DNA of 50,038 bases. It comes from an uncultured Bacilli bacterium. Its GTDB lineage: Bacteria; Bacillota_I; Bacilli_A; RF39; UBA660. Each line of letters starts with the position of its first letter. Position 1 is the stretch's first letter. Below, one piece after another: positions 8,641 to 16,431 of the stretch. Where the stretch lies: NCBI GenBank assembly GCA_934130215.1, contig CAKOXR010000002.1:1-50038 (forward strand), written 5' to 3'. Both the position numbers and the translations under genes were made by a program. The notes beneath the pieces were generated by a model. It did no database searches and was not told the origin of the DNA. It saw only the letters and a program-made list of their open reading frames with translations.

Positions 8641-8976
8641 TTATTTGTTATCACTTACTACAATTGTGATGTGGCAAGTTCTTTTCTTAATAGGATCTAC
8701 GTGTCCACGAGAACCAAATTTCATTCTTTTCATAACGACTCCCTCGTTCACGTAAGCTTCCTTAACTATTAAATTTTCTTTTTCTAAATTTAAATTGTGT
8801 TCAGCATTTGCTACTGCTGATTTTAATACTTTACGAATTGCACGCGCAGCATCTTTGTTTAAGTTTGATAAAATATTATCAGCTTCAACAACGCTTTTTC
8901 CACGAATAAGGTCAATAGTTAAACGACACTTTCGTGGTGCGATTCTAACTGTATAAGCGATTGCTTTTGCTTCCAT
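8641..8976 (-). CDS. rplV: 50S ribosomal protein L22
   Basis: A 111-residue L22 with the conserved RIAPRKCRLTIDLIRGK and the C-terminal beta-hairpin region (FGSRGHVDPIKKRTCHI) that lines the exit tunnel. It sits between rpsS and rpsC in standard S10 order. Confidence 0.98.
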   Translation of the reverse strand: MEAKAIAYTVRIAPRKCRLTIDLIRGKSVVEADNILSNLNKDAARAIRKVLKSAVANAEHNLNLEKENLIVKEAYVNEGVVMKRMKFGSRGHVDPIKKRTCHITIVVSDNK

Positions 8977-8999
8977 GCATATCCTCCTTTATGGTTTAA

Positions 9000-9269
9000 T
9001 TACTTTTGTTTTTGATCGCCGTGTCCGCCAAATTTACGAGTTGGCACGAACTCTCCTAATTTATGTCCTACCATATCTTCAGTTATATATACTGGAATAA
9101 ATTCTTTTCCATTATGTACTGCGAATGTTAGACCAATAAAGTCAGGGAAAATAGTTGAACGGCGTGACCATGTTTTTATTACTTCTTTTTTAGTAGATGC
9201 ATTTGCTGCTTCAACTTTTTTCATTAAGTGTTCATCAGCAAAAGGTCCTTTTTTAAGACTTCTAGCCAT
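9000..9269 (-). CDS. rpsS: 30S ribosomal protein S19
   Basis: An 89-residue S19 starting MARSLKKGPFADEHL, with the conserved IFPDFIGLTFAVHNGKEF and the C-terminal GEFVPTRKFGGHG. It lies in the 30S head next to S13. It begins 9 bp after the rplB stop. Confidence 0.98.
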   Translation of the reverse strand: MARSLKKGPFADEHLMKKVEAANASTKKEVIKTWSRRSTIFPDFIGLTFAVHNGKEFIPVYITEDMVGHKLGEFVPTRKFGGHGDQKQK

Positions 9270-9278
9270 TTAAGATCC

Positions 9279-10112
9279 TCACTTTCTCTTACGACCACGT
9301 ACGATTAGTTTTGTTGAACTCTTTTTATTCTTACGTGTCTTGTATCCTAATGCAGGTTTACCCCATGGAGTAACTGGTCCTTTTCGTCCGATTGGTGCAC
9401 GACCTTCACCACCACCATGTGGGTGATCGTTAGGGTTCATAACTGATCCTCTAACTGTAGGTTTAATACCCATATGACGACTTCTTCCAGCTTTACCTAA
9501 ATTAACTAATTCATGATCGGCATTTCCAACTTCACCAATAGTTGCTCTACAACTTGATAAAAGTTTACGAACTTCGCCACTTGTTAATCTAATTAATGTA
9601 TATTTTCCTTCAGTACCTAATACTTGAGCACTTGTTCCAGCACAGCGAACTAATTGTCCTCCTTTACCTGGTAACATTTCAATATTATGTATTAATGTTC
9701 CTTCAGGAATATTTGCTAGTGCTAAGTTATTTCCAACTAAAATATCAACTTTTTCTCCACTTATGATCTTAGATCCAACTTTTAACCCATTTGGTGCTAA
9801 AATGTATCTTTTTTCACCATCAATGTAATTAATTAAAGCGATATTTGCACTTCTATTTGGATCGTATTGAATGCTTGAAACATTTCCTACGATACCATCT
9901 TTATTTCTTTTGAAATCAATTAAACGGTATTTACGTTTTTCACCGCCTCCGCGATGTCTTACAGTAATTCGTCCTTGATTATTACGACCACTATTTTTCT
10001 TTAATACTGTGAGTAATGATTTTTCTGGTGTACTACTAGTAATTTCTTCATTTACTAAGGTAGTCATTCCTCTTAAACCATTAGTCATAGGTTTGTAACT
10101 TTTTATTGCCAT
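9279..10112 (-). CDS. rplB: 50S ribosomal protein L2
   Basis: A 277-residue L2, one of the proteins closest to the peptidyl transferase centre. The signature GGGEGRAPIGRKGPVTPWG and the upstream GSVMNPNDHPH are conserved, including the His associated with activity. The gene stops with TGA exactly after the expected C-terminus RGRKRK. This shows that TGA is a stop codon here and not Trp. Confidence 0.98.
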   Translation of the reverse strand: MAIKSYKPMTNGLRGMTTLVNEEITSSTPEKSLLTVLKKNSGRNNQGRITVRHRGGGEKRKYRLIDFKRNKDGIVGNVSSIQYDPNRSANIALINYIDGEKRYILAPNGLKVGSKIISGEKVDILVGNNLALANIPEGTLIHNIEMLPGKGGQLVRCAGTSAQVLGTEGKYTLIRLTSGEVRKLLSSCRATIGEVGNADHELVNLGKAGRSRHMGIKPTVRGSVMNPNDHPHGGGEGRAPIGRKGPVTPWGKPALGYKTRKNKKSSTKLIVRGRKRK

Positions 10113-10130
10113 AATATATCCTCCTTACAA

Positions 10131-10406
10131 CTAATTAAGTTCGATTGAACTACCCTCTTTTAGTGTAACAATAGCTTTTTTAACTTTATTTGTTTTACCA
10201 GGATAGCGACCAACTCTTTTTTTCTTTGGTCTTACGTTAATTGTATTAACGCTTTTTACTTTTACATTAAATAATTTTTCAACAGCATCTTTAATTTCAA
10301 TTTTATTAGCATTTACATCAACACTTAATGTTATTTGATTATTTTGTGCTATTTCAGAACTCTTTTCAGTAATAATTGGTCCTTTAATAATGTCATATTT
10401 TTTCAT
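10131..10406 (-). CDS. rplW: 50S ribosomal protein L23
   Basis: A 91-residue L23 (MKKYDIIKGPIITEKSSEI at the start, RPKKKRVGRYPGKTNKVKKA in the middle). L23 forms the docking site at the exit tunnel for trigger factor and SRP. Its start overlaps the rplD stop by one base. Confidence 0.97.
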   Translation of the reverse strand: MKKYDIIKGPIITEKSSEIAQNNQITLSVDVNANKIEIKDAVEKLFNVKVKSVNTINVRPKKKRVGRYPGKTNKVKKAIVTLKEGSSIELN

Positions 10407-11029
10407 TATTTAAGTGCCTCCTCTACTTGTTTTAATGCTTTTTCAGTTATAACCATTTTATCAGATGCAACTATATCATATGTATTAATTTCATCTGCTG
10501 TTAATAACATTACATTAGTTAAGTTTCTTGTTGATAGGATTAAGTTATCTGTTAATTCATCAGTAACTAATAATACTTTTCCTTCTACATTTAAACCTTT
10601 TAACATTGCTTTAGCATCTTTTGTCTTATTACTTGCTACATTTAAATTATCAACAACAACTAATTCGTTATCAATTACTTTATAAGCAAGAGCAGATTTA
10701 AGTGCTAATCTTCTTTCTTTTCTATTCATTTTGAAACTGTAATCACGATTATGTGGTCCAAATACTATTCCACCATGATACCATTGTGCAGCACGAATAG
10801 ATCCTTGTCTTGCACGACCAGTTCCTTTTTGTCTCCAAGGTTTACGACCTCCACCGCTAACTTCACTTCTAGTTTTTGTTTCAGAAGTACCTTGTCTGCG
10901 ACTATTTTTTGCTAATCTAATAGCATCATATAAAGTTGTATCATTTGGTTTAATTCCAAATACTTCTTTATTTAAGGTAATATCATTTACTTTTTCACCT
11001 TTAACATTTATAACTGTTACTTTTTCCAT
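10406..11029 (-). CDS. rplD: 50S ribosomal protein L4
   Basis: A 207-residue L4 with the tunnel-loop signature GGGRKPWRQKGTGRARQG near residues 60-77 and GPHNRDYSFKMNRKERRLAL after it. In E. coli L4 represses the S10 operon through its leader; a comparable control through the leader in front of rpsJ here is an inference. It lies between rplC and rplW. Confidence 0.98.
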   Translation of the reverse strand: MEKVTVINVKGEKVNDITLNKEVFGIKPNDTTLYDAIRLAKNSRRQGTSETKTRSEVSGGGRKPWRQKGTGRARQGSIRAAQWYHGGIVFGPHNRDYSFKMNRKERRLALKSALAYKVIDNELVVVDNLNVASNKTKDAKAMLKGLNVEGKVLLVTDELTDNLILSTRNLTNVMLLTADEINTYDIVASDKMVITEKALKQVEEALK

Positions 11030-11040
11030 TTTATTACCTC

Positions 11041-11760
11041 CTATTCATTTACTTCAGTTTCGTTTGAAACTTCACTTTCTACAACATCTTCAACTGTAAT
11101 ATAATTAACTAATTCTTCAGTTTCATTGATTTTTCCTGGAGTTTTAACAGAAGTTTTTATAAATACTAAACCTTCTTTTGCTCCTGGTACATTTCCTTTT
11201 ATTAAGATGCAGTTATTTTCTTTATCAACTTTTACTACTTCAAGATTTTGAATAGTTACAGTTAATACTCCCATATGACCTGGTAATTTTTTGGCTTTAA
11301 ATACTCTCATTGGTCTCATAGTTCCCATTGAACCCGGTTTTCTATGATAATGTGAACCGTGTCCCATTGGACCACGAGATTGTCCATGACGAGTAATAAC
11401 TCCTTCAAATCCGTGTCCTTTTGTAGTTCCAGTTACATCAACAACTTCGCCTTCTGTAAATGAATCTACACTAATTTCATCGCCAACATTATAGTTAGCT
11501 ACATCTACACCTCTGATTTCTCTAAAGAAGCGCTTAGGTGTAGTGTTTGCTTTCTTGGCATGGCCAATAATTGCTTTTGTCGTGTTTTTCTCTTTAATGC
11601 TTTCAAAACCTAATTGAATTGCTTCGTAACCATCGTTTTCTTTAGTCTTGATTTGTGTTACAACGTTTGGTTCAACTTCAATTACTGTTACAGGAATTAA
11701 TTTTCCAGATTTTGTAAACACTTGAGTCATTCCTTTTTTACGACCTAAGATTCCTTTCAT
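11041..11760 (-). CDS. rplC: 50S ribosomal protein L3 with acidic C-terminal extension
   Basis: A 239-residue L3 (GILGRKKGMTQVF at the start; the core signature GHGSHYHRKPGSMG near residue 145). The bacterial family is usually about 205-215 residues. The additional C-terminal stretch, rich in Glu and Val (about residues 212-239, ending SEVSNETEVNE), is an extension with no function I can name. L3 is a primary 23S rRNA-binding assembly initiator. Confidence 0.97.
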   Translation of the reverse strand: MKGILGRKKGMTQVFTKSGKLIPVTVIEVEPNVVTQIKTKENDGYEAIQLGFESIKEKNTTKAIIGHAKKANTTPKRFFREIRGVDVANYNVGDEISVDSFTEGEVVDVTGTTKGHGFEGVITRHGQSRGPMGHGSHYHRKPGSMGTMRPMRVFKAKKLPGHMGVLTVTIQNLEVVKVDKENNCILIKGNVPGAKEGLVFIKTSVKTPGKINETEELVNYITVEDVVESEVSNETEVNE

Positions 11761-11768
11761 ATTTCCTC

Positions 11769-12077
11769 CTATAATTTAATTTGGATGTCAACACCACTTG
11801 GTACATCAACGTGTTTTAATGCGTCAATTGTTTCCTTACTTGGATCAATAACATCGATTAGTCTTTTGTGTGTTCTTTTTTCAAATTGTTCACGTGAATC
11901 TTTATATTTGTGAACAGCTCTTAAAATTGTGATTTTTTCAATATCAGTTGGTAATGGTACTGGTCCAACTACTTTTCCACCTGTTCTTTTAATTGTATCA
12001 ACAATTTTAGCACATGCTGTATCCAAACTTTTATGTTCATATGCTTGTAATTTGATGCGAACTTTTGTTTTTGACAT
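11769..12077 (-). CDS. rpsJ: 30S ribosomal protein S10 (NusE)
   Basis: A 102-residue S10 beginning MSKTKVRIKLQAYEHKSLD, which also serves as transcription antitermination factor NusE. ATG 12077 is chosen on family length and on the AAGGAGGAT ribosome-binding site upstream. The open frame continues to 12209, but that part is the untranslated leader. It is the first gene of the ribosomal cluster, behind the promoter at 12212-12240. Confidence 0.98.
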   Translation of the reverse strand: MSKTKVRIKLQAYEHKSLDTACAKIVDTIKRTGGKVVGPVPLPTDIEKITILRAVHKYKDSREQFEKRTHKRLIDVIDPSKETIDALKHVDVPSGVDIQIKL

Positions 12078-12206
12078 TTCGTATCCTCCTTCGCCTATAT
12101 CTAAGTACAGACTCGCTCCGTACAAAAACCCGATTATTATTTTGTTTTTTACCAGCAACTTAACCTGGTGTATCGGCAACCTTGCACATCCCTGCGTTCC
12201 ACACAT
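12078..12206 (-). promoter_or_regulatory. 5' leader of the S10 operon
   Basis: About 130 bases between the likely transcription start and the rpsJ ribosome-binding site are much less AT-rich than the surrounding non-coding DNA. They include the stretch GTGCAAGGTTGCCGATACAC and a later GGTTAAGTTGCTGG, which resemble the conserved leader seen before rpsJ in other Bacillota. A hairpin at 12105-12123 has 7-bp arms (GTACGGA/TCTGTAC, one G-U pair) and loop GCGAG. I read the region as a structured autoregulatory leader, possibly L4-responsive; the ligand is inference. Confidence 0.7.
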
Positions 12207-12211
12207 CAATG

Positions 12212-12240
12212 ATTATAAGGTAAAATAAAAGAAAAAGCAA
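12212..12240 (-). promoter_or_regulatory. Promoter of the S10 ribosomal operon
   Basis: On the minus strand the -35 box TTGCTT (12235-12240) and a perfect -10 box TATAAT (12212-12217) are separated by exactly 17 bases. Transcription would start near 12205. No other good promoter is visible inside the tightly packed cluster down to rpsM, so this may drive the whole run. Confidence 0.8.
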
Positions 12241-12319
12241 GTTATTTTGAACATTTTTTTCAAAATTTTGCATTTTCTTAATATTATATACATTTATAGT
12301 TATAAAATCTTATAAATTA

Positions 12320-13000
12320 TTACATTTTTATTGTTTCAATTTTATTTATTGGTTTTACTGAAAAATCATTATATATTATTATTTTATAATCAATTCCTTC
12401 TTTATTATGTAATTTCATTTGTAACTCATTTAGATAATTTCTAATTTCATATTTTTTCTTGTTATTTAATTCATTCCACTCTTCATTAGTTTGACCATCA
12501 TATTTATAAAATTCATTTTCTCGAAATCCTATTATTACATCAGAAGTACTTCCTATATAATTAATTGAATCTGGTCCATAGTTTATATTTTCAAAACTTT
12601 TTTCTAATCCTGCTTCAGTTGCTACTTTCTTAATTGTATTTTGAACAAATTCTGTTACTTTATCATCATATTTTTTTATATTGTTTAAAAAGTGCAATTC
12701 TTCTTTAGATAATCTTTCTATATATATATTACTTCTTAAATAGAAAAATTTATATTTGTTTTTTGCTATTTTTTGATATATATCACAGTCTTTATTATCA
12801 ACTTCTTTATATCTTAATGGACTTTTACTTATTTTTTCGTCTATTTCTTTTAAATTATATTTTTTATCTAAAAATTCTAATACTAAATTGTAATATTTTA
12901 TCATTAAATCTAGATATTTTTCTTTTAAATCAATATTTAATTGATTAAAATAATCAAAATTTTCTTTTGGTATTCTAGTTTCGTATTCTTCGATATTCAT
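12320..13000 (-). CDS. Hypothetical protein, partner of the 952-residue protein
   Basis: I do not recognise a family. The protein has 226 residues from ATG 13000, with no signal peptide or membrane segment, and is rich in Lys, Glu, Asn and Tyr. ATG 13000 is preferred over a TTG at 13021 because GAAGG lies about ten bases upstream of it. The gene overlaps the 3' end of the 952-residue gene by 26 bp, so the two are probably translated together and may work together. The C-terminal half (about 130-226) contains GPDSINYIGSTSDVIIGF, which looks like a compact folded domain. The gene ends 80 bp before the S10 promoter. Confidence 0.75.
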   Translation of the reverse strand: MNIEEYETRIPKENFDYFNQLNIDLKEKYLDLMIKYYNLVLEFLDKKYNLKEIDEKISKSPLRYKEVDNKDCDIYQKIAKNKYKFFYLRSNIYIERLSKEELHFLNNIKKYDDKVTEFVQNTIKKVATEAGLEKSFENINYGPDSINYIGSTSDVIIGFRENEFYKYDGQTNEEWNELNNKKKYEIRNYLNELQMKLHNKEGIDYKIIIYNDFSVKPINKIETIKM

Positions 13001-15833
13001 CTTCTTCAACCTTCTTTTCAAAGTAATTTACTTTATTTTTTATTGATTTTTCTAAATCTTTTATTTGATTTAAATTTTTATTTACTATTTTTTCTAGTTC
13101 TATAATTCCTTCAATAATTGTGTTAGGATCAATATTATTTATGTTGTAGTCGATTCTATAAAATAAGTCATTGTATATTATTTTTTGTAAATGAATTATT
13201 AATTTTTCTTTTATAAAATTATAAATGTTACTATATGTTTCTCCTACATCAACGAAACCGAATTGTTTTATATAATGATTTGTCATTTTGTTAATGTAAT
13301 TATCAAATTCATTTTTATTTTTTATACATTCAATTAATTCTTCTAAATGAGCTTGATTATATAATATAAGCTTATCATCGTTTTCAATTTTTTCTATAAT
13401 TATTTTTTCATATTGTTCTTCTAATCTATTTAGATTTCTTTTTATTTTTAAACTAAACAGTTTTTCTTTTTCTCCAAGTAAACCTTTTTCTTCTTTCATT
13501 TTTAATATTACTTGATAATAATCTAAATTAGGAATTAGATCTATTTTTCTTTGATAAAATATTAAATCGAAATCATTTTCAGCTTCTTCTTTTATTGTCA
13601 TTTTTTTAGAATAATCTAATTTAGCTGTTCCAATTGAACTTCTTTTTGGTTTTATTTCTCTTAATTTAATGAAATACTTTTTCCCCCAACTACTTACATA
13701 TAAGTTTCTATTGTCAATTCCGGTAACAAACATGGCATGTGCTTCTCCTTTATTTAAGGATACTGAACCATTTCTTAGATCATATGCATTAACTGTTGTA
13801 GAATCACAATTAAAACTGACTAATCTATTTGAGTTTAGGGCATCTACTATTTCCTCAAATATTTCATATTCATGTTTTTTGTTTGAAATATTTTGAATAT
13901 CAATTTCAATATTTTTTTGTTTTAAGTATTTACTTACAACTTCTTTATTAATTGGTTCTAAATTATTTCCTAAGAAAATCATTTTATTTAAGTCATATGT
14001 TAATAATTTAAGATGATTTTTTTGGGAGTCATCTATAATTTTACCTCCCAAACTTGTTTTATTCATTTCAATAAACATATCTAAAAGGAGTTCTCTTTCA
14101 TTAAATTCTCCGTTATTATTAAACATATTAAATCCAAAATTCTTTTTAAATAAGACTGGATAATCTTTAAATGATGAAAGAATCATATTACCAATTACTG
14201 TATAAGTACATACTCCAACACTATCTAATAAACTTATTATTTTTTTAGCACTTATTTCATCAAATCCGTTAAGAATTAATTTATTTACTAATTTTGTTAT
14301 TTCTTTATCTTCAACTTTATTCATTATAAATAATTCTTTTAGTATTTCTCTTACTTCTTCTTCTTTATAATTATCAAGTAATGCTTCCATTATGATATTA
14401 TATCCTTCTTGATCTATTTTATATCCAACATTTTTAGTGTTTAAAAATTTATAAAAATCATCTACTGTATCTGGATATTTTTGTTTAACATAATTTAGAA
14501 TAATAGTTCTATATTTTAATGTATTAGTTTTTACCGTATAATTAAAACCACTATTAAATGTTGATTGGTCCATTCCATAACGAGATCCTACTATACTAAA
14601 AAAATCATTTACTTTTTTTATTTCCATATTTTCTAGTTTTACTTCGTTAAATGTTACTTGTTCTTTTAAATCAATATCATTTAATATAAAATATCTTGTT
14701 ATATTTTCTCCTTTTAAAGTAATTTTTTTATCACCAATATTTAAAACATATATTTTATTTAAAGAGATTTTACTATTTAGTAATGTTTCAATTTTATATT
14801 TTTGTTTTTCTATTAAACTTAAATCATCTAATACTTGTTTATCTAATTGTTCATAAAAGAATTTTGATAAATAATTTGCATAATCTATTATTTTGGCTTT
14901 ATTAAATACTTGTAATTGTACTTTTTTTAAAATATTTTCTATTATTTCATTTGAAATAATTTCTCCATTAACTCTTGATTTTAAATCATTTTTAAATTCT
15001 TTTTTTGTTAGATTTTTTGCATATTTCAAAAATAATTCTTGAATCTTTTCATCAATTCTATAATTTATTTTTTTCTTCATTAATATTTCACTATTTTTAT
15101 CTATTGCAAATTCATTTATTTTTTTTGTTGTTTCATTAATTGATTTTTTTAGTTCATCATAATAGATTTTAACATTTTCATCTGATTCTATATTATTGTT
15201 TATTTTTTTAAAATAAAAATCAATATTATAATAGGTATTTTCAAGTATGTGTTCTAAACATTTTTCTTTTAATGCTTTTACATATTTATCTGAAAAATTA
15301 TATATCATTACCTTATAATCAATTCCAAGCTCTTTTATAAGTGGGTTTATAATATCTTTTTGATAAATATTTAAAACATCATTATAATTCTCATCACCAT
15401 AAATAATAAAATTACTAATTTTTTTACTTATTTGTTTATCAATATATATATTTTTTAAATCATCAATATATTTTAAAGATACTTCATTTATTTTTGATTC
15501 AAAATCACTACCAAATTCATATCTAAATGGATTTATAATTTCTTCTTGATACTTATTATATAAATCTTCATAATTTTTAACACCATAAAAAGGTAATTCA
15601 TTTAGTTTTTGTTTTATTTGAAATTCCATATATTTAATTTTAATTTCATTTTCAACTTCTGGCAAAATTTCTTCATAACCTTTTATATTACCAAATCCAA
15701 ATTTTTTTATACATTCAATTATAATATTATTTTTTATTAATTCTTTTTGTGAATTATAATTATAATTTAAATAAAAATAAAGATTATTTAATTCTTCTTT
15801 TATAAATAATTTTATTTTTTCCTTTTCATTCAT
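12975..15833 (-). CDS. Large protein with papain-like Cys/His signature and N-terminal repeats
   Basis: A 952-residue protein of no named family. There is no signal peptide or membrane helix, so it appears cytoplasmic. Residues 1-340 are Lys/Glu/Asn-rich and helical and contain two related units: LYNKYQEEIINPFRYEFGSD (about 91-110) and VLNIYQKDIINPLIKELGID (about 153-172), each followed by a helix with KYIDDLK or KYVKALK. The middle resembles a papain-like peptidase: Cys542 in GVCTYT, His699 in GEAHAMFVTGID, and SSWGKKY at 714-720, where papains have NSWG. The third catalytic residue Asn is therefore Ser714. The C-terminal 200 residues are helical. Similar layout occurs in peptidase or pseudopeptidase effectors, but a function is not established. 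Confidence 0.8.
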   Translation of the reverse strand: MNEKEKIKLFIKEELNNLYFYLNYNYNSQKELIKNNIIIECIKKFGFGNIKGYEEILPEVENEIKIKYMEFQIKQKLNELPFYGVKNYEDLYNKYQEEIINPFRYEFGSDFESKINEVSLKYIDDLKNIYIDKQISKKISNFIIYGDENYNDVLNIYQKDIINPLIKELGIDYKVMIYNFSDKYVKALKEKCLEHILENTYYNIDFYFKKINNNIESDENVKIYYDELKKSINETTKKINEFAIDKNSEILMKKKINYRIDEKIQELFLKYAKNLTKKEFKNDLKSRVNGEIISNEIIENILKKVQLQVFNKAKIIDYANYLSKFFYEQLDKQVLDDLSLIEKQKYKIETLLNSKISLNKIYVLNIGDKKITLKGENITRYFILNDIDLKEQVTFNEVKLENMEIKKVNDFFSIVGSRYGMDQSTFNSGFNYTVKTNTLKYRTIILNYVKQKYPDTVDDFYKFLNTKNVGYKIDQEGYNIIMEALLDNYKEEEVREILKELFIMNKVEDKEITKLVNKLILNGFDEISAKKIISLLDSVGVCTYTVIGNMILSSFKDYPVLFKKNFGFNMFNNNGEFNERELLLDMFIEMNKTSLGGKIIDDSQKNHLKLLTYDLNKMIFLGNNLEPINKEVVSKYLKQKNIEIDIQNISNKKHEYEIFEEIVDALNSNRLVSFNCDSTTVNAYDLRNGSVSLNKGEAHAMFVTGIDNRNLYVSSWGKKYFIKLREIKPKRSSIGTAKLDYSKKMTIKEEAENDFDLIFYQRKIDLIPNLDYYQVILKMKEEKGLLGEKEKLFSLKIKRNLNRLEEQYEKIIIEKIENDDKLILYNQAHLEELIECIKNKNEFDNYINKMTNHYIKQFGFVDVGETYSNIYNFIKEKLIIHLQKIIYNDLFYRIDYNINNIDPNTIIEGIIELEKIVNKNLNQIKDLEKSIKNKVNYFEKKVEEDEYRRIRN

Positions 15834-15860
15834 GTTATCACCATTAAACCTATATTAATT

Positions 15861-15889
15861 ATTATACCATTTAAATATAAAAATTTGAA
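15861..15889 (-). promoter_or_regulatory. Promoter of the 952-residue gene
   Basis: Minus-strand -35 TTCAAA (15884-15889), 17-base spacer ending in TGG, and -10 TATAAT (15861-15866). The TGG directly before TATAAT makes it an extended -10 promoter. The ribosome-binding site GGTGAT lies three bases before ATG 15833, a spacing used by several genes in this window. Confidence 0.6.
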
Positions 15890-15899
15890 CACTATTTCA

Positions 15900-16331
15900 T
15901 CAATTCAAAATAAAAATATTATAATTTAAATATGTAGCATATAAAATCCATAATATATATGGTATTTGTAATAATCCAGATAATTTATTTATTTTAAAAT
16001 ATTTTATAGTCATAATGATAACAAATATTAATAATAATATAATCCATATTAAAGCAATTAAATATTCTTTATAATTAAAAAATATAATTGGCCATATTAA
16101 ATTAATGGCTAAACTTATATAATATATAATATTTGCTTCTTTATTTTTACTAGTTAAATAATTTGAGATTCCCAGTAATATATATATTATTGACCATGCT
16201 ATTGGAAATATTATTCTAGGGGGACTAAATTCTGGTTTTATTAATTGTTCATATAACTTTGTATTAAGAAAAAAACTTACTAATAATCCCAAACTTAATG
16301 GAATTAAACATGAAATAACTAACTTTTTCAT
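15900..16331 (-). CDS. tspO: TspO/MBR family membrane protein
   Basis: A 143-residue protein with five hydrophobic segments, the TspO (translocator protein / tryptophan-rich sensory protein) fold. Family marks are KPEFSPPRIIFPIAWSIIY near residues 33-51, close to the canonical P-x-F-x-P-P-x-x-x-F-x-x-x-W pattern, and the last-helix WILYATYLN. TspO proteins bind porphyrins and related ligands; a role here is not shown. The start is ATG 16331 behind AAGGTGAT. It is transcribed divergently from the P-type ATPase gene. Confidence 0.88.
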   Translation of the reverse strand: MKKLVISCLIPLSLGLLVSFFLNTKLYEQLIKPEFSPPRIIFPIAWSIIYILLGISNYLTSKNKEANIIYYISLAINLIWPIIFFNYKEYLIALIWIILLLIFVIIMTIKYFKINKLSGLLQIPYILWILYATYLNYNIFILN

Positions 16332-16431
16332 TCTATCACCTTTTTAATTATATAATTAATTTATGAAAATTTTGTCGAATAAAATTAAACAAAATAATTT
16401 ATTTTATAAATAAAATATATTGGGTGATAAC

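Noticed and set aside
12078..12209. N-terminal extension of S10 across the leader
   Set aside because: The open frame from 12209 has no family support or ribosome-binding site; S10 starts at 12077 behind AAGGAGGAT, and the extension lies on the leader.
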